A DNA stretch of 64,000 nucleotides, from contig CBDCMR010000003.1 of assembly GCA_965219035.1 (NCBI GenBank), positions 372,001 to 436,000 on the forward strand, given 5' to 3'. The notes beneath the pieces were generated by a model. The model had not been told where the DNA came from, did no database searches, and worked only from the letters and a program-made list of their open reading frames with translations. The DNA is from CBDCKN01 sp965219035 (GTDB taxonomy: Bacteria; Gemmatimonadota; Gemmatimonadetes; Longimicrobiales; Gaopeijiaceae). Position 1 is the stretch's first letter; each line of letters begins with the position of its first letter. Shown here piece by piece: positions 22,397-31,198 of this stretch. A program made the translations under genes and the position numbers.

Positions 22397-24879
22397 TGCC
22401 CACCCAAGAGGCGGTCACGGTGGTTCCCGGAGCCCACTACCAAGCGGGGGGCCTGTTCACATCGATGCTGGGGCGAGGGTATCGCCGGCTGTGGACCACC
22501 CCCATCAGGGTGCCCGTCGCCGACCTCGGGAGCCTGGGCGGCGGTGGTCTGACGCCCTTCCGCCTCGGGGGGGGAGCGACCACTCAAACCCTCCACCTTC
22601 GTGGCGTGGATGGTCGGCGCTACGTGCTGCGCTCCGTGGACAAGTCGCCGCAGGCGCTGGCCGAGGAATTCCAGGACACGCCCGTCGAGGGCATCATCCA
22701 AGACCAGATGAGCTCGTTCCACCCCTCGGGAGCCATCGTTGTGGCCAGACTGCTCGAGGCGGTGGGCGTGCTCCACCCTGAGCCGCGTTTGGTCGTCATT
22801 CCGGATGACCCTCGACTCGCCGAGTTCAAGAGTCAGTTCGCCGGCATGCTTGCGCTCTTCGAAGAGCGACCCGATGACCTCCCCAATGGGCAAGCCGGCT
22901 TTGCGGGCTCTCGCCGAATCATCCAGACGGACGACCTCTTAGACGAGCTCGAGGAGGACCCCCGGAACCGCGTGGAGCTCCGAGAGCTGCTCAAGTCCCG
23001 GTTGGTGGACCTTCTGGTGGGAGATCGCGATCGCAGCGTAAACAACCATCTCTGGGCCCGCTTCCCCGCCACGGACGGCGGCTACCTTTGGCGCCCGATC
23101 CCTCGTGACCGGGATCAGGCCTTCGTCCAGTGCGACGGATTCCTGAAGGGCCTCGCCCGCTTCTACGAACCTCGGTTGATCCGCTTCGGTAGCGACTACC
23201 CCGACATCAAGGCTCTCACCAGGAACGCCTGGGACATCGATCGTAATTTGTTGGTCGGACTCGATCGTGCCATCTGGAATGCCACCGTCCAGGAGGTCAC
23301 AGCCGCGATCACAGACGGCGTGATCGCCGAGGCAGTCTCGCGTATGCCGACCGAGCACTATGCCCTGGTCGGGCCGGCCTTGGAAGCGAAGCTCAGGGCG
23401 CGTCGCGACGAGCTTCCGATGGCCGCTCGCCACTTTTACGACATCGTTTTCCGGTATGCCGACATCCACGGCACAGACACCGACGAAGTGGCGATGATCG
23501 AGCGCGTCGACGGGGGCGACGTCCGCATCGCGATTCACCCGCGGGGGCCGTCGTCGGAGCCGGAGGGGTCGCCCCACTTCGAGCGGACCTTCTTGCCCGA
23601 CGAGACTCGCGAGGTGCGCCTCTATATGCACGGTGGAGACGACCTCATACGGGTCGAGAGCAGCACGGACTTGCCGATCACGATACGCGCGGTGGGGGGT
23701 GGGGGCCGCGACGATCTCATGAACTCGACCGGCTCGAGGGGTGTGGTTCTCTACGACGCCGGCGACGGCACGGTGACACGCGGTGGCGGCACGCAGCGGG
23801 TGCGCCGGCGCGCGCCGCGGCCATACGCGTGGTTCGAAGGCTCTCGCCAGGTGGACTGGGGCACCGAGTCCGAGCCGACTATGAGGCTGAGCTTCGACGA
23901 GGACCGCGGCCTCGTGGTGGGGATCGGGATCCAGCAGGACCGCCACGGCTTCCTCCGCTATCCGTATAGCTCTCGTCTCCAGCTGAGAGCCGCGTGGGCG
24001 TTCGGCCGATCCCAGCCGCTCCTGGACTATCGGCACCACTTCCGGGGCCTCCTCACCAATGGAGGCCTGAAGCTGCAAGCCCGCTTTTCCGGGATCGACG
24101 TGATCGACTTCTACGGGTTGGGCAACGAGACGACGCGAACGGCACCGTCGAGCTTCTTCGAGGTCGATCAAGAGCAGCTCCTCTTGAGAGCGGCACTGAG
24201 CTTCGGGGACGAGCGGCGGGAGCTCAGCATCGGCCCCGTTCTCAAGCGCACGTCCTCGGACACTACCGGGACGGCGACCTTTGTCGCGGCAAACCGGCCG
24301 TACGGGGCAGGCACATTCGCGCAGCTAGGGCTTCAGGCCTCGCTGGAGTTGGACGGGCGAGACGGTCGGACTCCGTCGACGAGGGGCTATCACCTCTCGG
24401 GCGGAGCCAGCTACTACCCCGCGGCCATCGACCTGGAGAGCTCCTTTGCCGAGGTCCATGGAGAGTTGGCCACCTTCCTGTCCCCCGGTGGCGGCAATCC
24501 CACGCTCGCGTTGAGGGTCGGGGGGAAGCACGTCTGGGGCACGTTTCCGTACTACGAAGCCGCCTTCATCGGTGGATCGCACGACGTGCGAGGGCTGAGA
24601 GAGCAACGCTTTGCGGGCGACGCATCCATCTACGGCAGCGCCGAGCTGCGGGTGTTCGTGACGCGTATCTTCCTCCTCTTTCCCGCGGACTTCGGCGTGC
24701 TCGGGCTCAGCGACCTGGGGCGCGTGTACTCGAAGGGCCAGCCGTCCAGTGAATGGCACACATCCCTTGGAGCAGGCATCTGGCTTGCGACGGTGACTCG
24801 GTCGGGCGCGGTCCATTTGGCGATCGCGGAAAGCGAAGAGCGCAGGGCGCTCTACGTGGGATTGGGGTTCGCGTTCTAG
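22369..24879 (+). CDS. Large outer-membrane beta-barrel protein with kinase-like N-terminal region, 5' truncated
   Basis: 836 residues open from TTG 22369. Residues about 60-260 form a conserved soluble region (RYVLRSVDKSPQAL, GIIQDQMSSFHPSGAIVVAR, LLVGDRDRSVNNHLWAR, PIPRDRDQAF) that resembles CotH/HipA-like kinase folds. The C-terminal 350 residues form a BamA/TamA-like surface-antigen barrel (AAFIGGSHDVRGLREQRF) ending in Phe. No signal peptide is present, although the barrel needs one. The 5' side runs straight into an antisense HipA scar. I infer loss of the original signal and perhaps an N-terminal metallophosphoesterase found in some homologues. It is possibly non-functional despite the open frame. 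Confidence 0.7.
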   Translation: MGAQVDPPPLPTQEAVTVVPGAHYQAGGLFTSMLGRGYRRLWTTPIRVPVADLGSLGGGGLTPFRLGGGATTQTLHLRGVDGRRYVLRSVDKSPQALAEEFQDTPVEGIIQDQMSSFHPSGAIVVARLLEAVGVLHPEPRLVVIPDDPRLAEFKSQFAGMLALFEERPDDLPNGQAGFAGSRRIIQTDDLLDELEEDPRNRVELRELLKSRLVDLLVGDRDRSVNNHLWARFPATDGGYLWRPIPRDRDQAFVQCDGFLKGLARFYEPRLIRFGSDYPDIKALTRNAWDIDRNLLVGLDRAIWNATVQEVTAAITDGVIAEAVSRMPTEHYALVGPALEAKLRARRDELPMAARHFYDIVFRYADIHGTDTDEVAMIERVDGGDVRIAIHPRGPSSEPEGSPHFERTFLPDETREVRLYMHGGDDLIRVESSTDLPITIRAVGGGGRDDLMNSTGSRGVVLYDAGDGTVTRGGGTQRVRRRAPRPYAWFEGSRQVDWGTESEPTMRLSFDEDRGLVVGIGIQQDRHGFLRYPYSSRLQLRAAWAFGRSQPLLDYRHHFRGLLTNGGLKLQARFSGIDVIDFYGLGNETTRTAPSSFFEVDQEQLLLRAALSFGDERRELSIGPVLKRTSSDTTGTATFVAANRPYGAGTFAQLGLQASLELDGRDGRTPSTRGYHLSGGASYYPAAIDLESSFAEVHGELATFLSPGGGNPTLALRVGGKHVWGTFPYYEAAFIGGSHDVRGLREQRFAGDASIYGSAELRVFVTRIFLLFPADFGVLGLSDLGRVYSKGQPSSEWHTSLGAGIWLATVTRSGAVHLAIAESEERRALYVGLGFAF

Positions 24880-24980
24880 GGCGTTGCGCGGCGGGGATGC
24901 CGATCGGATCAGAAGCCCGGTCACACGGTATATCGTGGGACCACGAAGAATGGCGGGATCGGGTGGCGTCGGCCGCGTAG

Positions 24981-25421
24981 CTACGCCGAGGGCGGTTCGA
25001 AGTCGACGGAATCGACGATGTGCACCCCGTTCGCGAGCGTTTTGTGAACCGGACAGCGCTGCGCCACCTGCGTAAGCCGTGCTCGCTGGGTGTCGTCGAA
25101 CGTTCCACGGATCGTCACCTGCGAGTTGATGCGGTCGATCCATCCATCCGCGCGTTCGTCGCAGTCTGCGCAGTCGTCGGCGTGCACCCGGTCGAAGTCG
25201 AGCCTCACGCCAACTTCAGGGAGGACGATCCCCTTGTGGTTCGCGTAGAGCCGGAGCGTGATGGCGATGCAGGCGGCGAGGCTGCCGAGCAACATCTCGT
25301 AAGGCGTCGGCCCCTGGTCGGTCCCGCCGGCGCCGAGAGGCTCGTCGCCACGCCAAGAGAACTGGCGAGCCCGAATGGCGACCTCGGTCCCTTCTTGGAG
25401 TACGGCGGTTACGAACGCCAT
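24981..25421 (-). CDS. OsmC/Ohr-family protein
   Basis: 146 residues of the OsmC fold, which reduces organic hydroperoxides with paired cysteines. GPTPYEMLLGSLAACIAITL carries the first conserved Cys and RCPVHKTLANGVHI the second. A family-specific insertion CADCDERAD is also present, placing it near the YhfA/redox-protein subgroup. Start ATG 25421 has GGAGGAG upstream. No partner gene adjoins it. Confidence 0.88.
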   Translation of the reverse strand: MAFVTAVLQEGTEVAIRARQFSWRGDEPLGAGGTDQGPTPYEMLLGSLAACIAITLRLYANHKGIVLPEVGVRLDFDRVHADDCADCDERADGWIDRINSQVTIRGTFDDTQRARLTQVAQRCPVHKTLANGVHIVDSVDFEPPSA

Positions 25422-25848
25422 TTGCTCCTCCGTCCTAGAGTGGCGGTCTGCGCTTCAGCAACCGATCAGGCGGGCCCGGATTTCTCCACGATTCCCAGCT
25501 TCTATGTGCTGCTTTGCGTTCCGATGATTCAGGCATCTTCTGTTCGGCCGGTCTGGAAATCGGTAAAGCGAGTCCGGACAAAGTACGGCGCGGTACCGAC
25601 CCTTCAAAATCGGGAGGCACGAGATTTCGGAGGCCCACGCCATTCCGTGGATCGAATGGGCGAGATCCCAAATGACACTCCCGACGGCTCGGCAGCGTAT
25701 CCCGATGTCGGCACACACCTTAGAATCGTGAGTGATGGCCTCGAGAGCTCCTGGCGCCCATACTGCACTACGGACGATCCAGCGCGGCTCCTGAATTCGG
25801 TCGCGCCGATGTTCAAGGCCGCACCGCAGACCGGACAGAGACGTGGCC
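25422..25848. other. 427-base stretch without a supported gene
   Basis: Both strands have open frames here, but they share no recognisable family and mostly reflect the high GC content. No terminator, tRNA or strong repeat was seen. A degraded gene on the minus strand is possible. Confidence 0.5.
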
Positions 25849-26826
25849 ATGAGGACCATGAAGGCAGCAGTCATTCGTGAACCAGGAGCCCCCGAGGTGC
25901 TGAGGATCGAGGAGCTCTCCGTTCCGAGGCCGGCAGGCGGGTGGGTTCTCATCCGATTGAAGGCGTTCGGCCTCAATCGCTCCGAGCTCTTCACCCGGCA
26001 GGGCCACTCTCCCGGAGTCGAGTTCCCGCGCGTCCTTGGTATCGAGGCGGTCGGGGCCGTCGAGGAGGCACCCGGCGGGGAGTTCCAACGGGGTCAGACC
26101 GTGGCAACCGCCATGGGCGGGATGGGCCGAGCATTCGATGGCGGCTACGCAGAGTACACCTGTGTGCCTGCCGGCCAAGTGCAGGCCCTGGACACGACCC
26201 TGGATTGGCAGACCTTCGGAGCACTGCCCGAGATGATCCAAACCGCTTGGGGTTCGCTCAACAGCTCGCTGAAGCTCGAGGGCGGGCAATCATTGCTCAT
26301 TCGGGGCGGGACCACCTCGGTGGGCTTGGCGGCTGCGCCGCTCGCCAAGAAACAGGGTGCCACGGTGGCGGCCACCACCCGAAGAGTCGATCGCGAAGCC
26401 ATGCTGAAGGACAACGGCGCGGATCATGTCTTCATCGACGGCGGTGAGATCGCAAGTGACGTCCGGCGTGTGTTTCCTTCAGGAGTCGACAAGGTGCTCG
26501 AGCTCGTCTGGACCACCACGTTGCTCGACTCCCTCCAGTGCGCCGCACGCTTCGGTTCGGTGTGCATGACCGGCATAGTCGGCGACGCCTGGGAGGTCGA
26601 TCGGTTCACCCCCATGGGCGCGATACCGTCGACGGTCAATCTCACGACCTATGCCGGCGAATCCTCCGACTTCATGCAGACGCCGCTGCAGATGGTGGTG
26701 AACGAAGTGGAGGGGGGACGAATGACGCCCAAGATCGGTCGTGTGTTCCAACTTGACGACATTGTCGAAGCGCACCGCTGCATGGAGGACAACGCAGCCG
26801 GTGGCAAGATCGTCGTCCTCACCTGA
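25849..26826 (+). CDS. Zinc-independent quinone oxidoreductase (MDR family)
   Basis: About 325 residues. The N-terminal GroES-like domain has KAAVIREPGAPEVLRIEELS and GLNRSELFTRQGHSPGVEFP. The Rossmann domain has SLLIRGGTTSVGLAAAPLAK, with the dinucleotide loop in variant form. The catalytic-zinc cysteine of alcohol dehydrogenases is absent (GLNRSE), so this is an NAD(P)H-dependent quinone or enone reductase type. ATG 25849 and ATG 25858 are both plausible starts; no strong ribosome site decides. Substrate is unknown. Confidence 0.87.
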   Translation: MRTMKAAVIREPGAPEVLRIEELSVPRPAGGWVLIRLKAFGLNRSELFTRQGHSPGVEFPRVLGIEAVGAVEEAPGGEFQRGQTVATAMGGMGRAFDGGYAEYTCVPAGQVQALDTTLDWQTFGALPEMIQTAWGSLNSSLKLEGGQSLLIRGGTTSVGLAAAPLAKKQGATVAATTRRVDREAMLKDNGADHVFIDGGEIASDVRRVFPSGVDKVLELVWTTTLLDSLQCAARFGSVCMTGIVGDAWEVDRFTPMGAIPSTVNLTTYAGESSDFMQTPLQMVVNEVEGGRMTPKIGRVFQLDDIVEAHRCMEDNAAGGKIVVLT

Positions 26827-26924
26827 CCTCACGACGACCCGGCGATCCAAGTGATCCGTTCTCCTGGTCTCTTCCTGAACGGCCCGGAGCGCGACGGCAT
26901 TCTACTTCAACGGGAGCGAGGTTC

Positions 26925-27086
26925 ATGAAGGGTTTCCTCAACCTCATGGGAATGTCCGTGGGTGGATGGCTGGGCTGGGTGCTCGGGGCTCCGATCTCGT
27001 TCTTCACCGCGTTCGTCGTCGGCATGGTCGGGACCGGCATCGGGTTGTACGTCACGCAGCGCGCCTTGAAGCGCCTTCTTTCCTGA
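26925..27086 (+). CDS. Small two-helix membrane protein
   Basis: 53 residues: MKGFLNLMGMSVGGWLGWVL with a second hydrophobic stretch ISFFTAFVVGMVGTGIGLYV and a basic tail QRALKRLLS. A GAGCGAGG ribosome site precedes ATG 26925. The Gly-rich helices resemble small inner-membrane proteins of unknown role. It is followed 23 bases later by another membrane-protein gene. Confidence 0.6.
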   Translation: MKGFLNLMGMSVGGWLGWVLGAPISFFTAFVVGMVGTGIGLYVTQRALKRLLS

Positions 27087-27109
27087 GGGCCTGCCCTCGC
27101 CCGATCAAG

Positions 27110-27385
27110 ATGTGGAATACCTACGTGCTCTGGTTCGACGCGACCGTCGTCCTGGCCCTCTTCGCCATGGGCAGCATACTGTTCGGACACTTCGAGGAGC
27201 ACCGGCCGAAGTGGCGCCGCTTGCTAAAGGTTGTGATCGTCCTCACGGTGGTGCTTTGGCTTTCCGCGACCGTGGGTCGGGCGTGGGCGTACAGCGTCCT
27301 CGCACTGCCTCTCCTGGGTGCCCTCGGCAACCTGGTACTGCCGACTTTAATGCTCGTAACGTCGGTCCGGGAGCTGCAGAAGTGA
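27110..27385 (+). CDS. Hypothetical small membrane protein
   Basis: 91 residues with three hydrophobic segments: NTYVLWFDATVVLALFAMGS, LLKVVIVLTVVLWLSATVG and SVLALPLLGALGNLVLPTLM. The only soluble loop is HFEEHRPKWRR. Family not recognised. It is probably co-transcribed with the 53-residue membrane protein just upstream. It converges on the DAO-like gene, with 35 bases between stops. Confidence 0.6.
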   Translation: MWNTYVLWFDATVVLALFAMGSILFGHFEEHRPKWRRLLKVVIVLTVVLWLSATVGRAWAYSVLALPLLGALGNLVLPTLMLVTSVRELQK

Positions 27386-27420
27386 ATGTTGGCCATGGCG
27401 AGGGAGCCCCGCTCGGCCGC

Positions 27421-28611
27421 CTAGGACTCGTCGCCGAAGAAGCTCTCCACGCTCGGGGTCGCCGCCGGCGCCCTGGAAGTCGCCAGCGGAACGCTCGGGT
27501 CCGGCCGGCGCATCGCCGAGAACCGCTCGATGGCCCGCTCGACGATTCGCCGTCGGGCCTCCTCGTCCGGCTCCAGCGACCATACGCCGCGCTCCTTGGT
27601 GCTGCCGAAAGCGATTCCGTCCGAGCGCGGCATGCATCCGTAGCGGTAGTTGACCTCGGGCTGTGGGACCAGGAAGGTGAGCTGCCCTTTGACCGGCATG
27701 AGCTCTTCGTCGCTGAAGAGGTCTCGTGAGCCCAGGCCCGTGCAGTTGACGATGACCGGTTCGTCTAGGGTCATGAGGTCTCGCGGGCTGTCGAACTTGC
27801 GGATGACGATGTCCCCGCCGAACAGGCGGAACTCCACCAACATGGCGTCGAGGTAGATCGAAGGCTCGATGCGAATCGTGGGGTGGCGTGTGGCGTAGGG
27901 CGCCGGGAAGGGGTGCTCGCCCGGGTAGAGGATCTCTCGGCCGGTCTGCAAGTGGGCGGGAAGTAGAGCCAGCTCCTCATCGCGGTCGCTCTCCTCCGCC
28001 GTGGGGAGCTCCTCCCGTGTGTTGTAAGCATCGATCCAGGAAATTCCGTAGTCCCGGCCGGTCATCAGTTGGAGTTGCTTGTAAGCGATCTCCGCCGCGC
28101 TCCTGAATTGGGCGCTCCACTCCGCTGACGGGTCGTCGGACAGGAGCCCGGAGGTGGGCGTGAAGCCGCCCCATGCCTTGTTCGAGGTGGTGTCCGGCGG
28201 CACAGCCATCGTGTAGATGGTGACGTCGAAGCCGCGCCTCTGGAGTTGCCTCGCGGCGGCGAGGCCGACGGCTCCGGCACCGAGAACGGCTGCGCGCCGG
28301 GCGTCGTGCTCCAGGGCCAGATCGGCCGCCAGCGCGCCGGTGCCCCAGGAAAGGGAGAGGCCGGCCCCACCGTGGCCGTAGTTGTGGATGACCGTCTTCG
28401 CGTCGAGCCTCTCGGCGCCGAGGACGAAGCCCGACGGCCGATGTGGACGCAAGCCGACCGTGGTTCGGATTACGCGCTCCCACGAGGCTTCGACCGGCGC
28501 GAGGTTGACCATCGGCCTCCGGCCGGCTCCCCCCCTCCGGATCGCACAACCGCCCACCCCGACACCGACGGCCGCCATGCCACCGGTCTTGAGTAGGGTT
28601 CGCCTGTCCAT
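27421..28611 (-). CDS. Secreted D-amino-acid-oxidase-like flavoprotein with permuted motif order
   Basis: 396 residues. The N terminus MDRRTLLKTGGMAAVGVGVG then GC combines a twin-Arg signal with a possible lipobox, suggesting Tat export to the periplasm. The HNYGHGGAGLSLSWG motif that sits at the C terminus of classical DAO is here at residues 76-90. It precedes the FAD-binding VLGAGAVGLAAARQLQRRGF. Further motifs are WGGFTPTSG and VNCTGLGSRDLF. It probably oxidises D-amino acids or related amines using FAD; substrate unproven. The order looks circularly permuted but the protein is complete and open. Confidence 0.82.
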   Translation of the reverse strand: MDRRTLLKTGGMAAVGVGVGGCAIRRGGAGRRPMVNLAPVEASWERVIRTTVGLRPHRPSGFVLGAERLDAKTVIHNYGHGGAGLSLSWGTGALAADLALEHDARRAAVLGAGAVGLAAARQLQRRGFDVTIYTMAVPPDTTSNKAWGGFTPTSGLLSDDPSAEWSAQFRSAAEIAYKQLQLMTGRDYGISWIDAYNTREELPTAEESDRDEELALLPAHLQTGREILYPGEHPFPAPYATRHPTIRIEPSIYLDAMLVEFRLFGGDIVIRKFDSPRDLMTLDEPVIVNCTGLGSRDLFSDEELMPVKGQLTFLVPQPEVNYRYGCMPRSDGIAFGSTKERGVWSLEPDEEARRRIVERAIERFSAMRRPDPSVPLATSRAPAATPSVESFFGDES

Positions 28612-28754
28612 GAGACCTCCTGAGGGTGTCGGGTATGATACCGCCCGGGAGGTCCGGTCAACCAGAGGGAGGCGCCCCGGAGGGCCTCCTCAAAGGGACC
28701 GCCGAGTCGAGCTCGGCCAGAGGGACGGCCGAGCCGAGCCTGTCTTGGCCTTCC

Positions 28755-28916
28755 CTAGAGATTCAGCCAGTAGTTCACCTTCACCAGGAAGATGTTGTCC
28801 GGCTTGAGGGCCCTCTCCATCCGTAGCGCCAGGAAGAGGCTGGTCGACAGCCCCACGTCGGAGAGGTATGCGTGACCGGCCAGGGTCCGTCCGGCCTCTT
28901 CGATGGAGTCGAACAT
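28755..28916 (-). pseudogene. Chimeric scar: MoxR-type ATPase N terminus joined to a porin-like tail
   Basis: The 53-codon frame from ATG 28916 begins MFDSIEEAGRTLAGHAYLSD, then VGLSTSLFLALRMER. This matches the start of MoxR/CoxD AAA ATPases just before their Walker A motif. It then switches to ALKPDNIFLVKVNYWLNL and stops, which resembles the last strand of an outer-membrane porin. No ATPase motif remains. A deletion that fused the ends of two genes explains this. The rest of 28612-29115 holds no gene. Confidence 0.45.
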
Positions 28917-29115
28917 GGAAGGTAAGCTGCTGGTTCCTTGTCACGGCGCAACCTGGCGGAGGTGCGGGACTACGCGTTCGGGTGCTGAGCGGACTTGGTG
29001 CTCCCCGATGCCCCTTCCATTTTTCCCTGTGGAGGAGAGCGAGGGTGTAGGTATATTTGAAGGCGCGAGCTAGGCGTGATCTGGTAACTCGACTGTTCAC
29101 GAAAGGATCACCACC

Positions 29116-30588
29116 GTGATTCGAGCACTGTCGGCTTTGGCCGCGACCTTCGCCTTCCTCCTTCCCCCGAGTGCCCTCGCCGCCCAGGACTCCGGCGGAT
29201 GGGTTCCCACAGGATGGGAGATATCTCCATTCGTAGGGGTCTTCGACGATCGACCGGAATTCCATCCGGACGGCAGCAGCTCGGTCTTCGTAGACCCGGC
29301 TAAGAACATCTTCGGCGGAGGCCACGTGGCCTACAACTTTGCCTCGGGCCTCTTCGTGGATGCCGAGGGTGGATACTTCCCCCTGGACATGAGGCCGGAG
29401 GCGGGAGGTGTGGTGGATCTGGACCTGGTGCTCTTCAGCGCTGGGGTGGGTTACAACATCCCGATCCCGCTCGGTGAGCAGATCCAGGCCTTCGGTGTGG
29501 CCGGCCTCGGAGCTTCGAGCTGGAGTCCGGAGGGGCTCGACTCCGAGACCGACCTCACGCTGACGTACGGCGGTGGGGCACGATTCTCGCTGACCCCAAG
29601 GATCGCGCTTAGGGCCGAGGCCCGAATGCACCAGGTCCCGGACGCACTGGCGAACACCGCCGCCGCGCTGGCTGGCTCGGCGCTTTCCAAAGAGACGTTC
29701 TGGGGCTGGGGGTTCACGCTGGGCGCCTCCTTCTTCCTGAGTGGAAGTGGAAGCCAGGATTCCGACAGGGATGGTGTCGACGACAGCTCGGACGCCTGCT
29801 CCGACACACCCATGGGCGCCAGCGTCGATGCACGCGGCTGTGCGCTCGACTCGGATCGAGACGGCGTGGCTGACCACGCGGACCAGTGTCCCTCCACTCC
29901 GGCCGGAGCCCGCGTCGGCGGGAACGGCTGCGCCACCGACGGGGACGATGACGGTGTGGCCGACGGTCTGGATCGCTGTCCGAGCACTCGGGCCGGGGCC
30001 CAGGTGGACGGGAACGGCTGCGCCACCGACGGCGACCGCGACGGAGTCCCCGACGGCCTCGACCGCTGCCCGAACACCCGGGCCGGGGCTCGCGTGGACG
30101 GCGACGGATGCGCTTTGGACGGAGACCGAGATGGTGTGCCGGACGGCATCGACCGCTGCCCCGACACCGCGGCCGGCTCCGAGGTGGACGAGACCGGGTG
30201 CCCCGTGAGCGAGATCGAGCGGGAGCTCGAGGAAGAGGGACGCCTCACCTTCGGCGGCGTCAACTTCGCTAACGACTCCGCGGAGCTCGAAGACGCGGCC
30301 AGCCCGATCCTACAGGAAGTGGGAAGAGTTCTCAGCTCCCGGCCGGGCGAGCGCGTCCAGCTGACCGGACATACTGATTCCACGGGGCCGGAGGCCCATA
30401 ATCGGGCGCTGAGCCTGCGCCGCGCGCAGGCGGTGCGGGGCTACCTGCTTGCCAACTTCCCGAGTCTCGACGCGGAACGGTTCGAGGTCCAGGGCGCCGG
30501 CGAGTCCCAACCGGTCGCCGACAACGGCACCGATGCCGGACGGCGACAGAACCGTCGGGTCGAGATCGTGCTCGGAGGGACGCAGTAG
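29116..30588 (+). CDS. OmpA-family outer-membrane protein with thrombospondin type-3 repeats
   Basis: 490 residues. Signal peptide (ALAATFAFLLPPSALAAQ), then an eight-strand-type barrel up to about residue 210. Five Asp-rich Tsp3 repeats of about 33 residues follow (pattern DGDRDGVPDGLDRCPNT, residues 215-355), probably binding calcium. A C-terminal OmpA peptidoglycan-binding domain has QLTGHTDSTGPEAHNRALSL and RRQNRRVEI. It links the outer membrane to the cell wall. Start is GTG 29116, with AAAGGA upstream and an AT-rich promoter-like TATATT about 60 bases before. Confidence 0.92.
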   Translation: MIRALSALAATFAFLLPPSALAAQDSGGWVPTGWEISPFVGVFDDRPEFHPDGSSSVFVDPAKNIFGGGHVAYNFASGLFVDAEGGYFPLDMRPEAGGVVDLDLVLFSAGVGYNIPIPLGEQIQAFGVAGLGASSWSPEGLDSETDLTLTYGGGARFSLTPRIALRAEARMHQVPDALANTAAALAGSALSKETFWGWGFTLGASFFLSGSGSQDSDRDGVDDSSDACSDTPMGASVDARGCALDSDRDGVADHADQCPSTPAGARVGGNGCATDGDDDGVADGLDRCPSTRAGAQVDGNGCATDGDRDGVPDGLDRCPNTRAGARVDGDGCALDGDRDGVPDGIDRCPDTAAGSEVDETGCPVSEIERELEEEGRLTFGGVNFANDSAELEDAASPILQEVGRVLSSRPGERVQLTGHTDSTGPEAHNRALSLRRAQAVRGYLLANFPSLDAERFEVQGAGESQPVADNGTDAGRRQNRRVEIVLGGTQ

Positions 30589-30707
30589 GCTCGTTCGAAA
30601 AAAAGTGCAGCGAACCGCTTCGGGAGGAGGTAAATTGTCTCCCCCTGGGGCGGTATCGTCACCGCTCGGGTCATCGAATCCGCTTTCCGTGACGCCCGAC
30701 GAGCCAC

Positions 30708-31034
30708 ATGCAGACTCTCTTCCTAATGATCGCCGGTCACGCCCTGGCCGACTTCGCCTTCCAGTCGGAGGCCATGGCGAGGGGGAAGCACCGGAGCTAC
30801 CGGGCACCGCCCCCCGACACCGAGCACTTCCCCCACTGGTTTTACTGGCTGACCAGCCACTCCCTTATCCACGGAGGGGCCGTCGCGCTGATCACCGGCG
30901 TCTGGTGGCTGGGCGTAGCCGAGACCGTGCTCCACTGGTTCGTCGACTACGCCAAGTGCGAAGACTGGATCGGCTTCCACACCGATCAGGGGATCCATGC
31001 GGCGTCCAAGGTCCTCTGGTGGGTGCTGCTCTGA
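30708..31034 (+). CDS. DUF3307-family membrane protein
   Basis: 108 residues. GHALADFAFQSEAMARGKHR and the later LIHGGAVALITGVWWLGVAE with DYAKCEDWIGFHTDQGIHAA match the DUF3307 family. The many His/Asp residues at the helix ends suggest a functional site, but the activity is unknown. It is an integral membrane protein. ATG 30708 has no strong ribosome site. Confidence 0.8.
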   Translation: MQTLFLMIAGHALADFAFQSEAMARGKHRSYRAPPPDTEHFPHWFYWLTSHSLIHGGAVALITGVWWLGVAETVLHWFVDYAKCEDWIGFHTDQGIHAASKVLWWVLL

Positions 31035-31198
31035 GGTAGCCTAGCGCGGACCTGCCGACCCGATTCCCCCGCCTAATTTCTAGCAAAAGCCCCGACGCCC
31101 CCGTAGATTTGCCGCGAACGTGCCTTCGTCCCGTGTGGCCATGTTTGCCGCCTGGGGTGTGGGCGGAGCGGTCGAACCCACTAAGACAGGAGGAAGAG

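Noticed and set aside
25455..25994. Minus-strand open frame of 179 codons overlapping the quinone oxidoreductase start
   Set aside because: Begins inside a real gene on the other strand and has no recognisable family.
29760..30200. Possible CRISPR-like periodicity
   Set aside because: The roughly 100-bp periodicity is the coding repeat of Tsp3 modules in the OmpA-family gene, without spacers.
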